A stretch of 64,000 nucleotides of DNA from Arcticimaribacter sp965277835 (GCA_965277835.1 OZ255841.1:1798001-1862000), one strand, 5' to 3'; positions 13,101 to 28,100 are shown, numbered from the stretch's first letter. Translations and numbers: made by a program. The notes: generated by a model not told the origin, from the letters alone.

Positions 13101-16100
13101 GTACAGGCGTCTCTATCACTACAGACTTATTAGTAAGAGGCAATACGACAGTTACAGGCACTTTAGCCGTAGCTTCAAATACAACAATCACAGGAAATTT
13201 AACAGTATTAGCCACTACAACCTTAGCGACTTTAAGTTTAACAGGCGCTGTATTAGATTCAGATGGTGAACCCGGTGCAATAGGACAGATATTAAGTAGT
13301 ATCGGCACCCGCACAGATTGGATAGATGGCATAGGTAGTGTTTTAGGTACAGGAACGACAACAGACACAACCTTAAGATGGAGTGGTACACGTTGGGTAG
13401 AGAGTAGTAGTCTATTAGTGAGTAGTACAGGCGTATCTATCACTACAGACTTATTAGTAAGAGGCAATACGACAATCACAGGTAATTTAACAGTCCAAGC
13501 GACCACCACCTTAGCGACTTTAAGTTTAACAGGTGCTGTATTAGATTCAGATGGAGATCCAGGCACAATAGGACAGATATTAAGTAGTACAGGTACCCGT
13601 ACAGATTGGATAGATGGGATAGGTAGTGTTTTAGGCACAGGTACGACAACAGACACAACCTTAAGATGGAGTGGTACACGTTGGGTAGAGAGTAGTAGTC
13701 TATTAGTAAGCAGTACAGGCGTATCTATCACTACAGACTTATTAGTAAGAGGCAATACGACAGTTACAGGCACTTTAGCCGTAGCTTCAAATACGACAAT
13801 CACAGGTAATTTAACAGTATTAGCCACTACAACCTTAGCGACTTTAAGTTTAACAGGCGCGGTATTAGATTCAGATGGAGATCCAGGCACAATAGGACAG
13901 ATATTAAGTAGTACAGGCACCCGCACAGATTGGATAGATGGGATAGGTAGTGTTTTAGGCACAGGCACAACAACAGACACAACCTTAAGATGGAGTGGTA
14001 CACGTTGGGTAGAGAGTAGTAGTTTATTAGTAAGCAGTACAGGCGTATCTATCACTACAGACTTATTAGTAAGAGGCAATACGACAATCACAGGTAATTT
14101 AACAGTCCAAGCGACCACCACCTTAGCGACTTTAAGTTTAACAGGTGCTGTATTAGATTCAGATGGAGATCCAGGCACAATAGGACAGATATTAAGTAGT
14201 ACAGGTACCCGTACAGATTGGATAGATGGGATAGGTAGTGTTTTAGGCACAGGTACGACAACAGACACAACCTTAAGATGGAGTGGTACACGTTGGGTAG
14301 AGAGTAGTAGTCTATTAGTAAGCAGTACAGGCGTATCTATCACTACAGACTTATTAGTAAGAGGCAATACGACAGTTACAGGCACTTTAGCCGTAGCTTC
14401 AAATACGACAATCACAGGTAATTTAACAGTATTAGCCACTACAACCTTAGCGACTTTAAGTTTAACAGGCGCGGTATTAGATTCAGATGGAGATCCAGGC
14501 ACAATAGGACAGATATTAAGTAGTACAGGCACCCGCACAGATTGGATAGATGGGATAGGTAGTGTTTTAGGCACAGGCACAACAACAGACACAACCTTAA
14601 GATGGAGTGGTACACGTTGGGTAGAGAGTAGTAGTTTATTAGTAAGCAGTACAGGCGTATCGATCACTACAGACTTATTAGTAAGAGGCAATACGACAAT
14701 CACAGGTAATTTAACAGTCCAAGCGACCACCACCTTAGCGACTTTAAGTTTAACAGGCGCTGTATTAGATTCAGATGGTGAGTCAGGCACAATAGGACAG
14801 ATATTAAGTAGTACAGGCACCCGTACAGATTGGATAGATGGCATAGGTAGTGTTTTAGGTACAGGAACGACGACAGACACAACCTTAAGATGGAGTGGTA
14901 CACGTTGGGTAGAGAGCAGTAGTCTATTAGTAAGTAGTACAGGCGTATCTATCACTACAGACTTATTAGTAAGTGGTAACACAGTAGTATCAGGCACTTT
15001 AGCCGTAGCTTCAAATACGACAATCACAGGTAATTTAACAGTATTAGCCACTACAACCTTAGCGACCTTAAGTTTAACAGGCGCAGTATTAGATTCAGAT
15101 GGAGATCCAGGCACAATAGGACAGATATTAAGTAGTACAGGCACCCGTACAGATTGGATAGATGGCATAGGTAGTGTTTTAGGTACAGGAACGACGACAG
15201 ACACAACCTTAAGATGGAGTGGTACACGTTGGGTAGAGAGCAGTAGTCTATTAGTAAGTAGTACAGGCGTATCTATCACTACAGACTTATTAGTAAGTGG
15301 TAACACAGTAGTATCAGGCACTTTAGCCGTAGCTTCAAATACAACAATCACAGGTAATTTAACAGTATTAGCCACTACAACCTTAGCGACCTTAAGTTTA
15401 ACAGGCGCTGTATTAGATTCAGATGGTGATCCAGGCGCAATAGGACAGATATTAAGTAGTACAGGCACCCGTACAGATTGGATAGATGGCATAGGTAGTG
15501 TTTTAGGAACAGGTACGACGACAGACACAACCTTAAGATGGAGTGGTACACGTTGGGTAGAAAGTAGTAGTCTATTAGTAAGCAGCACAGGTGTATCTAT
15601 CACTACAGACTTATTAGTAAGTGGTAACACAGTAGTCTCAGGCACTTTAGATATAGTATCAAATACATTAATATCTGGCAGATTGAGCGTAGCTTCAAAC
15701 ACCTTGATATCAGGTAACTTAGATGTTAGTTCAGGTGCTACAATCACAGGTAATTTAACAGTCCAAGCAACTACAACCTTAGCGACCTTAAGTTTAACAG
15801 GGGCGGTATTAGATTCAGATGGAGATCCAGGCACAATAGGACAGATATTAAGTAGTACAGGTACCCGCACAGATTGGATAGATGGTGTAGGTAGTGTTTT
15901 AGGTACAGGTACGACAACAGACACAACCTTAAGATGGAGTGGTACACGTTGGGTAGAGAGTAGTAGTCTATTAGTGAGTAGTACAGGCGTATCTATCACT
16001 ACAGACTTATTAGTAAGAGGCAATACGACAGTTACAGGCACTTTAGCCGTAGCTTCAAATACAACAATCACAGGTGATTTAACAGTATTAGCCACTACAA

Positions 16101-19100
16101 CCTTAGCAACTTTAAGTTTAACAGGTGCTGTATTAGATTCAGATGGAGATCCCGGCACAATAGGACAGATATTAAGTAGTACAGGCACCCGTACAGATTG
16201 GATAGATGGTATAGGTAGTGTTTTAGGCACAGGAACGACGACAGACACAACCTTAAGATGGAGTGGTACACGTTGGGTAGAGAGTAGTAGTCTATTAGTG
16301 AGTAGCACAGGTGTATCTATCACTACAGACTTATTAGTAAGTGGTAACACGGTAGTATCAGGCACTTTAGATATAGTATCAAACACATTAATATCTGGTA
16401 GATTGAGCGTAGCTTCAAATACAACAATCACAGGCGATTTAACAGTCCAAGCGACCACAACCTTAGCGACTTTAAGTTTAACAGGCGCTGTATTAGATTC
16501 AGATGGTAATGTTGGTACTTTTGGTCAGATACTGAGTAGTACAGGCACCCGTACGAATTGGATTGATATAGCTACACCTACTTTGATTTCAGATTTAGAT
16601 GGAGATACTCGTATTGAAGTAGAAAGGACTGCTGATGATGATTTGATTCGTTTTTTCACATCAGCATCAACCACTACAGAGACTCTTAGAATAGATGGTA
16701 ATCGTTTAGAATTTTTTAATCCTTACGGGAATTCAGTTCTCATAGGTGAGTCTGCAGGAGTTTCCCTTGGGCCTGATCCTACTGGTTCTACTGGCGTTTT
16801 TGGAGGTGATTCTTCAGAGAACACTTTTGTAGGAGCAAGAGCAGGGGAGACTATTGATGTAGGTTCAAGAAATTCTCTTTTCGGATCATCAGCTGGGAGA
16901 GGTTTTGATTATGGGAGTGATAATACTTATATAGGAGCAAATACAGGAAGAGGTATACGGCCTTCTACGCCTGGTTCGGTAGGACTCATTGAGAATAATA
17001 CTTTTGTAGGAAGCGGAGCAGGGAGTAATACTATAAGAAGTGACAATACTTTTATAGGCGCAAGAGCAGGTTTAGCTAATACAACGGGTAGTAATAATAT
17101 ATTTATAGGACGTCAGGCAGGGAATAGTGTTATAGGCGGTGTTAACAATACTAATTCATTTAATTCTGTATTTATAGGAAATGGCACACTTTCGTTTGCA
17201 CCTACATCATCAAATGAAATAGTAATAGGGTATCAGGCTACAGGGCTAGGTACTAATACGGTGGTCTTGGGTAACACAGATATAGCAACTACAGTTTTAC
17301 GAGGAAATGTTGGTATAGGGACTACTGCCCCAGCGGTTAATTTACAAGTAAGCGGTACGGCACGTTTTACGACGATTCAAGATTCTTATGGTAATGTAGG
17401 TACATCAGGTCAGTTATTGAGTAGTACAGGCACAAGTACAGCATGGATAGATGGTATAGGTAGTGTTTTAGGCACAGGAACGACGACAGACACAACCTTA
17501 AGATGGAGTGGTACACGTTGGGTAGAGAGTAGTAGTCTATTAGTGAGTAGTACAGGCGTATCTATCACTACAGACTTATTAGTAAGTGGTAACACAGTAG
17601 TATCAGGCACTTTAGATATAGTATCAAATACATTAATATCTGGCAGATTGAGCGTAGCATCAAACACCTTGATATCAGGTAATTTAGATGTTAGTTCAGG
17701 GGCTACAATCACAGGTAATTTAACAGTCCAAGCGACCACAACCCTAGCGACTTTAAGTTTAACAGGTGCGGTATTAGATTCAGATGGTGATCCAGGCACA
17801 ATAGGACAGATATTAAGTAGTACAGGCACCCGCACAGATTGGATAGATGGCATAGGTAGTGTTTTAGGCACAGGTACGACGACAGACACAACCTTAAGAT
17901 GGAGTGGTACACGTTGGGTAGAGAGTAGTAGTCTATTAGTGAGTAGTACAGGCGTATCTATCACTACAGACTTATTAGTAAGTGGTAACACAGTAGTATC
18001 AGGCACTTTAGATATAGTATCAAATACATTAATATCTGGCAGATTGAGCGTAGCATCAAACACCTTGATATCAGGTAATTTAGATGTTAGTTCAGGGGCT
18101 ACAATCACAGGAAATTTAACAGTCCAAGCGACCACAACCCTAGCGACTTTAAGTTTAACAGGTGCGGTATTAGATTCAGATGGTGATCCAGGTAACTTAG
18201 GACAGATATTAAGTAGTACAGGTACCCGTACAGATTGGATAGATGGCATAGGTAGTGTTTTAGGTACAGGTACGACAACAGACACAACCTTAAGATGGAG
18301 TGGTACACGTTGGGTAGAGAGTAGTAGTCTATTAGTAAGTAGTACAGGCGTATCTATCACTACAGACTTATTAGTAAGAGGCAATACGACAGTTACAGGC
18401 ACTTTAGCCGTAGCTTCAAATACCACAATCACAGGTAATTTAACAGTCCAAGCGACCACAACTTTAGCGACTTTAAGTTTAACAGGTGCGGTATTAGATT
18501 CAGATGGTGAGCCAGGCACAATAGGACAGATATTAAGTAGTACAGGCACCCGTACAGATTGGATAGATGGCATAGGTAGTGTTTTAGGTACAGGTACGAC
18601 GACAGACACAACCTTAAGATGGAGTGGTACACGTTGGGTAGAGAGTAGTAGTTTATTAGTAAGCAGTACAGGCGTATCTATCACTACAGACTTATTAGTA
18701 AGTGGTAACACAGTAGTATCAGGCACTTTAGATATAGTATCAAACACATTAATATCTGGCAGATTAAGAGTAGCATCAAACACCTTGATATCAGGTAACT
18801 TAGATGTTAGTTCAGGGGCTACAATCACAGGTAATTTAACAGTACAAGCCACCACAACTTTAGCGACTTTAAGTTTAACAGGTGCAGTATTAGATTCAGA
18901 TGGTAATCCAGGTACAATAGGACAGATATTAAGTAGTACAGGTACCCGTACAGATTGGATAGATGGCATAGGTAGTGTTTTAGGCACAGGTACGACAACA
19001 GACACAACCTTAAGATGGAGTGGTACACGTTGGGTAGAGAGTAGTAGTCTATTAGTGAGTAGTACAGGTGTATCTATCACTACAGACTTATTAGTAGGAG

Positions 19101-22100
19101 GTAATACGACAGTTACAGGCACGTTTACGGCTTTACAAGCGACGACAACTCTAGCGACCTTAAGTTTAACAGGAGCTGTATTAGATTCAGATGGAGATCC
19201 AGGCACAATAGGACAGATATTAAGTAGCACAGGCACCCGTACAGATTGGATAGATGGCATAGGTAGTGTTTTAGGTACAGGAACGACAACAGATACAACC
19301 TTAAGATGGAGTGGTACACGTTGGGTAGAGAGTAGTAGTTTATTAGTAAGCAGTACAGGCGTATCTATCACTACAGACTTATTAGTAAGTGGTAACACAG
19401 TAGTATCAGGCACTTTAGATATAGTATCAAACACATTAATATCTGGTAGATTGAGCGTAGCTTCAAACACCTTGATATCAGGTAACTTAGATGTTAGTTC
19501 AGGGGCTACAATCACAGGTAATTTAACAGTACAAGCCACCACAACTTTAGCGACCTTAAGTTTAACAGGTGCGGTATTAGATTCAGATGGTGATCCAGGC
19601 ACAATAGGACAGATATTAAGTAGTACAGGTACCCGTACAGATTGGATAGATGGCATAGGTAGTGTTTTAGGTACAGGTACGACGACAGACACAACCTTAA
19701 GATGGAGTGGTACACGTTGGGTAGAAAGTAGTAGTTTATTAGTAAGTAGTACAGGTGTATCTATTACTACAGACTTATTAGTAAGAGGCAATACCACAGT
19801 TACAGGCACGTTTACAGCCTTACAAGCGACCACCACCTTAGCGACCTTAAGTTTAACAGGTGCGGTATTAGATTCAGATGGTGATCCAGGCACAATAGGA
19901 CAGATATTAAGTAGTACAGGCACCCGTACAGATTGGATAGATGGCATAGGTAGTGTTTTAGGTACAGGAACGACAACAGACACAACCTTAAGATGGAGTG
20001 GTACACGTTGGGTAGAGAGTAGTAGTCTATTAGTAAGCAGTACAGGCGTATCTATCACTACAGACTTATTAGTAAGAGGCAATACGACAGTTACAGGCAC
20101 TTTAGCCGTAGCTTCAAATACAACAATCACAGGTGATTTAACAGTCCAAGGGACCACAACCTTAGCGACTTTAAGTTTAACAGGAGCGGTATTAGATTCA
20201 GATGGTGAGTCAGGCACAATAGGACAGATATTAAGTAGTACAGGTACCCGTACAGATTGGATAGATGGGATAGGTAGTGTTTTAGGCACAGGTACATCAA
20301 CAGACACAACCTTAAGATGGAGTGGTACACGTTGGGTAGAGAGTAGTAGTCTATTAGTGAGCAGTACAGGCGTATCTATCACTACAGACTTATTAGTAAG
20401 AGGCAATACGACAGTTACAGGTACTTTAGCCGTAGCTTCAAATACAACAATCACAGGTAATTTAACAGTCCAAGCGACTACAACTTTAGCGACCTTAAGT
20501 TTAACAGGGGCGGTATTAGATTCAGATGGTGATCCAGGCACAATAGGACAGATATTAAGTAGTACCGGCACCCGTACAGATTGGATAGATGGGATAGGTA
20601 GTGTTTTAGGCACAGGTACGACAACAGACACAACCTTAAGATGGAGTGGTACACGTTGGGTAGAGAGTAGCAGTTTATTAGTAAGTAGCACAGGTGTATC
20701 TATCACTACAGACTTATTAGTAAGCGGTAACACAGTAGTATCAGGCACGTTTACAGCCTTACAAGCGACCACCACCTTAGCGACTTTAAGTTTAACAGGC
20801 GCAGTATTAGATTCAGATGGTGATCCAGGCACAACAGGACAGGTACTAAGTAGTACAGGTACCCGCACAGAGTGGATAGACAATATCAGTAGTATTTTAA
20901 CTTCGGGTACAGCTACAGACACAACCCTAAGATGGAGTGGCACCCAATGGGTAGAGAGTAGCAGTCTATTAGTAAGTAGCACAGGTGTATCTATTACTAC
21001 AGACTTATTAGTAAGCGGTAACACAGTAGTATCAGGCACGTTTACAGCCTTACAAGCGACCACCACCTTAGCGACTTTAAGTTTAACAGGCGCAGTATTA
21101 GACTCTAGAGGTAATTCAGGGACAACAGGACAGATATTAAGTACTACAGGCACCCGTACAGATTGGATAGATGGCATAGGTAGTGTTTTAGGCACAGGTA
21201 CGACAACAGACACAACCTTAAGATGGAGTGGTACACGTTGGGTAGAGAGTAGTAGTTTATTAGTGAGTAGTACAGGTGTATCTATCACTACAGACTTATT
21301 AGTAGGAGGTAATACGACAGTTACAGGCACGTTTACGGCTTTACAAGCGACGACAACTCTAGCGACCTTAAGTTTAACAGGCGCTGTATTAGACTCAGAT
21401 GGAGATCCAGGCACAATAGGACAGATATTAAGTAGTACAGGTACCCGCACAGATTGGATAGATGGCATAGGTAGTGTTTTAGGCACAGGAACGACAACAG
21501 ACACAACCTTAAGATGGAGTGGTACACGTTGGGTAGAGAGTAGCAGTTTATTAGTAAGCAGTACAGGCGTATCTATCACTACAGACTTATTAGTAGCTGG
21601 TAACACAGTAGTATCAGGCACTTTAGATATAGTATCAAACACATTAATATCTGGCAGATTAAGAGTAGCATCAAACACCTTGATATCAGGTAACTTAGAT
21701 GTTAGTTCAGGGGCTACAATCACAGGTAATTTAACAGTACAAGCCACCACAACTTTAGCGACCTTAAGTTTAACAGGTGCTGTATTAGATTCAGATGGAG
21801 ATCCAGGTACAATAGGACAGATACTGAGTAGTACAGGCACCCGCACAGATTGGATAGATGGTATAGGTAGTGTTTTAGGCACAGGTACGACGACAGACAC
21901 AATCTTAAGATGGAGTGGTACACGTTGGGTAGAGAGTAGTAGTCTATTAGTGAGTAGTACAGGTGTATCTATCACTACAGACTTACTAGTAAGTGGTAAC
22001 ACAGTAGTATCAGGCACTTTAGATATAGTATCAAATACATTAATAGCTGGCAGATTAAGAGTAGCATCAAACACCTTGATATCAGGTAACTTAGATGTTA

Positions 22101-25100
22101 GTTCAGGGGCTACAATCACAGGTGATTTAACAGTCCAAGCGACCACCACTTTAGCGACCTTAAGTTTAACAAGTGTAGTATTAGACTCTAATGGTAATGC
22201 AGGCACCGCAGGACAAGTACTAAGTAGTACAGGTACCAGCACAGCGTGGATAGACAGTACTAGTAGCATCCTAATTTCGGGTGCAGCAACAGACACAACC
22301 CTAAGATGGAGTGGCAAACAATGGGTAGAGAGCACTACTATTTTAGTAAGCAGTACAGGTGTATCGATCACTACAGACTTATTAGTAGCTGGTAACACGC
22401 TCGTCTCAGGCACGTTTACGGCCTTACAAGCGACTACAACTTTAGCGACTTTAAGTTTAACAGGCACAGTATTAGATTCTAGAGGCAATGCAGGCACACC
22501 AGGACAAGTATTAAGTAGTGGCGCCTCAGGCACACTTTGGACAGCAGCTGCGACAGGCACTATAGCCTCAGGTACAGTTACAGACGCTCTCTTACGATGG
22601 GATGGCACCGCGTGGGTAGAGAGCACTACTATTTTAGTAAGCAGCACAGGCGTATCCATCACTACAGACTTATTAGTAGCTGGTAACACGTTAGTCTCAG
22701 GCACGTTTACGGCCTTACAAGCGACTACAACTTTAGCGACCTTAAGTTTAACAGGCACAGTATTAGATTCTAGAGGCAATGCAGGCACGGCAGGACAGGT
22801 ACTAAGTAGTGGCGCCTCAGGCACACTTTGGACAGCTGCTGCAACAGGCACTATAGCTTCAGGTACAGTTACAGACGCTCTCTTACGATGGGATGGCACC
22901 GCGTGGGTAGAGAGTGCTACTATTTTAGTAAGCAGCACAGGCGTATCCATTACTACAGACTTATTAGTAGCTGGTAACACGCTAGTCTCAGGCACGTTTA
23001 CGGCCTTACAAGCGACTACAACTTTAGCGACTTTAAGTTTAACAGGCGCAGTATTAGACTCTAGAGGCAATGCAGGCACAGCAGGACAGGTACTAAGTAG
23101 CGGCGCCTCAGGCACACTTTGGACAGCAGCTGCTACAGGCACTATAGCTTCAGGTACAGTTACAGACGCTCTCTTACGATGGGATGGCACCGCGTGGGTA
23201 GAGAGCACTACTATTTTAGTAAGCAGCACAGGCGTATCGATCACTACAGACTTATTAGTAGCTGGTAACACGCTAGTCTCAGGTACATTTACAGCCTTAC
23301 AAGCGACCACCACCTTAGCGACCTTAAGTTTAACAGGCGCAGTATTAGATTCTAGAGGCAATGCAGGCACGGCAGGACAGGTACTAAGTAGTGGCGCCTC
23401 AGGCACACTTTGGACAGCAGCTGCGACAGGCACTATAGCCTCAGGTACAGTTACAGACGCTTTATTACGATGGGATGGTACAGCATGGGTAGAGAGCACT
23501 ACTATTTTAGTAAGCAGTACAGGCGTATCCATCACTACAGACTTATTAGTAGCTGGTAACACAGTAGTATCAGGTACGTTAGATGTAGTATCAAATACAT
23601 TAATAGCTGGGAGATTAAGAGTAGCATCAAACACCTTGATATCAGGTAACTTAGATGTTAGTTCAGGGGCTACAATCACAGGCGATTTAACAGTCCAAGC
23701 GACCACCACTTTAGCAACCTTAAGTTTAACAGGCGCAGTATTAGATTCTAGAGGCAATGCAGGCACGGCAGGACAGGTACTAAGTAGTGGCGCCTCAGGC
23801 ACACTTTGGACAGCAGCTGCTACAGGCACTATAGCCTCAGGTACAGTTACAGACGCTCTCTTACGATGGGATGGCACCGCATGGGTAGAGAGCACTACTA
23901 TTTTAGTAAGCAGCACAGGTGTATCGATCACTACAGACTTATTAGTAGCTGGTAACACACTAGTCTCAGGCACGTTTACGGCCTTACAAGCGACCACCAC
24001 TTTAGCAACCTTAAGTTTAACAGGTGCAGTATTAGACTCTAGAGGCAATGCAGGCACGGCAGGACAGGTACTAAGTAGTGGCGCCTCAGGCACACTTTGG
24101 ACAGCAGCTGCTACAGGCACTATAGCCTCAGGTACAGTTACAGACGCTTTATTACGATGGGATGGCACCGCGTGGGTAGAGAGCACTACTATTTTAGTAA
24201 GCAGCACAGGTGTATCGATCACTACAAACTTATTAGTAGCTGGTAACACGCTAGTCTCAGGCACGTTTACAGCCTTACAAGCGACCACCACTTTAGCAAC
24301 CTTAAGTTTAACAGGCGCCGTATTAGACTCTAGAGGCAATGCAGGCACGGCAGGACAGGTACTAAGTAGTGGCGCCTCAGGCACACTTTGGACAGCAGCT
24401 GCGACAGGCACTATAGCCTCAGGTACAGTTACAGACGCTCTCTTACGATGGGATGGCACCGCATGGGTAGAGAGCACTACTATTTTAGTAAGCAGCACAG
24501 GTGTATCGATCACTACAGACTTATTAGTAGCTGGTAACACGCTAGTCTCAGGCACGTTTACAGCCTTACAAGCGACCACCACCTTAGCGACTTTAAGTTT
24601 AACAGGCGCAGTATTAGATTCTAGAGGCAATGCAGGCACGACAGGACAGGTACTAAGTAGTGGCGCCTCAGGCACACTTTGGACAGCTGCTGCCACAGGC
24701 ACTATAGCCTCAGGTACAGTTACAGACGCTCTCTTACGATGGGATGGCACCGCGTGGGTAGAGAGTGCTACTATTTTAGTAAGCAGCACAGGCGTATCCA
24801 TCACTACAGACTTATTAGTAAGCGGTAACACAATAGTCTCAGGCACGTTTACGGCCTTACAAGCGACCACCACCTTAGCGACTTTAAGTTTAACAGGCGC
24901 AGTATTAGATTCTAGAGGCAATGCAGGCACCGTAGGACAGGTACTAAGTAGTGGCGCCTCAGGCACACTTTGGACAGCAGCTGCGACAGGCACTATAGCC
25001 TCAGGTACAGTTACAGACGCTCTCTTACGATGGGATGGCACCGCGTGGGTAGAGAGCACTACTATTTTAGTAAGCAGTACAGGTGTATCCATCACCACAG

Positions 25101-28100
25101 ACTTATTAGTAGCTGGTAACACGCTAGTCTCAGGTACGTTTACAGCCTTACAAGCCACCACCACTTTAGCGACTTTAAGTTTAACAGGCGCAGTATTAGA
25201 TTCTAGAGGCAATGCAGGCACGGCAGGACAGGTACTAAGTAGTGGCGCCTCAGGCACACTTTGGACAGCAGCTGCGACAGGCACTATAGCTTCAGGTACA
25301 GTTACAGACGCTCTCTTACGATGGGATGGCACCGCGTGGGTAGAGAGTAGTAGTATATTAGTAAGCAGCACAGGAGTATCGATCACTACAGACTTATTAG
25401 TAGCTGGTAACACAGTAGTATCAGGTACGTTAGATGTAGTATCAAATACATTAATAGCTGGGAGATTAAGAGTAGCATCAAACACCTTGATATCAGGTAA
25501 CTTAGATGTTAGTTCAGGGGCTACAATCACAGGCGATTTAACAGTACAAGCGACCACCACTTTAGCGACCTTAAGTTTAACAAGTGTAGTATTAGACTCT
25601 AATGGTAATGCAGGCACCGCAGGACAAGTACTAAGTAGTACAGGTACCAGCACAGCGTGGATAGACAGTACTAGTAGCATCCTAATTTCGGGTGCAGCAA
25701 CAGACACAACCCTAAGATGGAGTGGCAAACAATGGGTAGAGAGCACTACTATTTTAGTAAGCAGCACAGGTGTATCTATCACTACAGACTTATTAGTAGC
25801 TGGTAACACAATAGTCTCAGGCACGTTTACAGCCTTACAAGCGACCACCACCTTAGCAACCTTAAGTTTAACAGGCGCCGTATTAGATTCTAGAGGCAAT
25901 GCAGGCACCGCAGGACAGGTACTAAGTAGTGGCGCCTCAGGCACACTTTGGACAGCAGCTGCGACAGGCACTATAGCCTCAGGTACAGTTACAGACGCTC
26001 TCTTACGATGGGATGGCACCGCGTGGGTAGAGAGCACTACTATTTTAGTAAGCAGCACAGGCGTATCGATCACTACAGACTTATTAGTAGCTGGTAACAC
26101 AATAGTCTCAGGCACGTTTACAGCCTTACAAGCGACCACCACCTTAGCGACCTTAAGTTTAACAGGCGCAGTATTAGACTCTAGAGGCAACGCAGGCACC
26201 GCAGGACAGGTACTAAGTAGTGGCGCCTCAGGCACACTTTGGACAGCAGCTGCGACAGGCACTATAGCCTCAGGTACAGTTACAGACGCTCTCTTACGAT
26301 GGGATGGCACCGCGTGGGTAGAGAGCACTACTATATTAGTAAGCAGCACAGGCGTATCGATCACTACAGACTTATTAGTAGCTGGTAACACGCTAGTCTC
26401 AGGTACGTTTACAGCCTTACAAGCGACCACCACCTTAGCAACCTTAAGTTTAACAGGTGCAGTATTAGACTCTAGAGGCAATGCAGGCACGGCAGGACAG
26501 GTATTAAGTAGTGGCGCCTCAGGCACACTTTGGACAGCAGCTGCGACAGGCACTATAGCCTCAGGTACAGTTACAGACGCTCTCTTACGATGGGATGGCA
26601 CCGCGTGGGTAGAGAGTAGTAGTATATTAGTAAGCAGTACAGGCGTATCGATCACTACAGACTTATTAGTAGCTGGTAACACGCTAGTCTCAGGCACGTT
26701 TACGGCTTTACAAGCGACCACCACTTTAGCGACCTTAAGTTTAACAGGCGCAGTATTAGATTCTAGAGGCAATGCAGGCACCGCAGGACAGGTACTAAGT
26801 AGTGGCGCCTCAGGCACACTTTGGACAGCAGCTGCTACAGGCACTATAGCTTCAGGTACAGTTACAGACGCTCTCTTACGATGGGATGGTACCGCGTGGG
26901 TAGAGAGCACTACTATATTAGTAAGCAGTACAGGTGTATCCATCACTACAGACTTATTAGTAGCTGGTAACACAATAGTCTCAGGTACGTTTACCGCCTT
27001 ACAAGCCACAACCACTTTAGCGACCTTAAGTTTAACAGGTGCAGTATTAGATTCTAGAGGCAATGCAGGCACCGCAGGACAGGTACTAAGTAGTGGCGCC
27101 TCAGGCACACTTTGGACAGCTGCTGCTACAGGCACTATAGCCTCAGGTACAGTTACAGACGCTCTCTTACGATGGGATGGCACCGCGTGGGTAGAGAGCA
27201 CTACTATTTTAGTAAGCAGTACAGGTGTATCCATCACTACAGACTTATTAGTAGCTGGTAACACGCTAGTCTCAGGTACGTTTACAGCCTTACAAGCGAC
27301 CACCACTTTAGCGACCTTAAGTTTAACAGGCGCAGTATTAGACTCTAGAGGCAATGCAGGCACAGCAGGACAGGTATTAAGTAGTGGCGCCTCAGGCACA
27401 CTTTGGACAGCAGCTGCGACAGGCACTATAGCCTCAGGTACAGTTACAGACGCTCTCTTACGATGGGATGGCACCGCATGGGTAGAGAGTGCTACTATTT
27501 TAGTAAGCAGTACAGGTGTATCGATCACTACAGACTTATTAGTAGCTGGTAACACGCTAGTCTCAGGCACGTTTACGGCCTTACAAGCGACGACCACTTT
27601 AGCGACCTTAAGTTTAACAGGTACAGTATTAGACTCTAGAGGCAATGCAGGCACCGCAGGACAGGTATTAAGTAGTGGCGCCTCAGGCACACTTTGGACA
27701 GCAGCTGCTACAGGCACTATAGCCTCAGGTACAGTTACAGACGCTTTATTACGATGGGATGGCACCGCGTGGGTAGAGAGTGCTACTATTTTAGTAAGCA
27801 GCACAGGCGTATCGATCACTACAGACTTATTAGTAGCTGGTAACACGCTAGTCTCAGGTACGTTTACAGCCTTACAAGCGACCACCACTTTAGCGACCTT
27901 AAGTTTAACAGGCGCAGTATTAGACTCTAGAGGCAATGCAGGCACAGCAGGACAGGTATTAAGTAGTGGCGCCTCAGGCACACTTTGGACAGCAGCTGCG
28001 ACAGGCACTATAGCTTCAGGCACAGTTACAGACGCTCTCTTACGATGGGATGGTACAGCGTGGGTAGAGAGCACTACTATATTAGTAAGCAGTACAGGTG

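Larger units (their letters stand above)
1171..22400 (+). repeat. Run of RWSGTRWVES modules (about 52 units) with four head-like blocks
   Basis: By eye there are 4 modules before the first head-like block, then 12, 10, 11 and 15 modules between and after the blocks. Start-to-start distances are 288, 291-294, 324, 360 or 396 bases, depending on which linker is present: a single TTITGN coil, FTALQ, one LAVASN coil, two coils, or three coils (LDIVSNTLISG, L-VASNTLISG, LDVSSGATITG). The connecting segment is mostly DSDGDPGTIGQILSSTGTRT followed by DWIDGIGSVL. Near 20,870-22,340 the modules change to RWSGTQW and RWSGKQW, which look intermediate to the next family. Confidence 0.85.
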
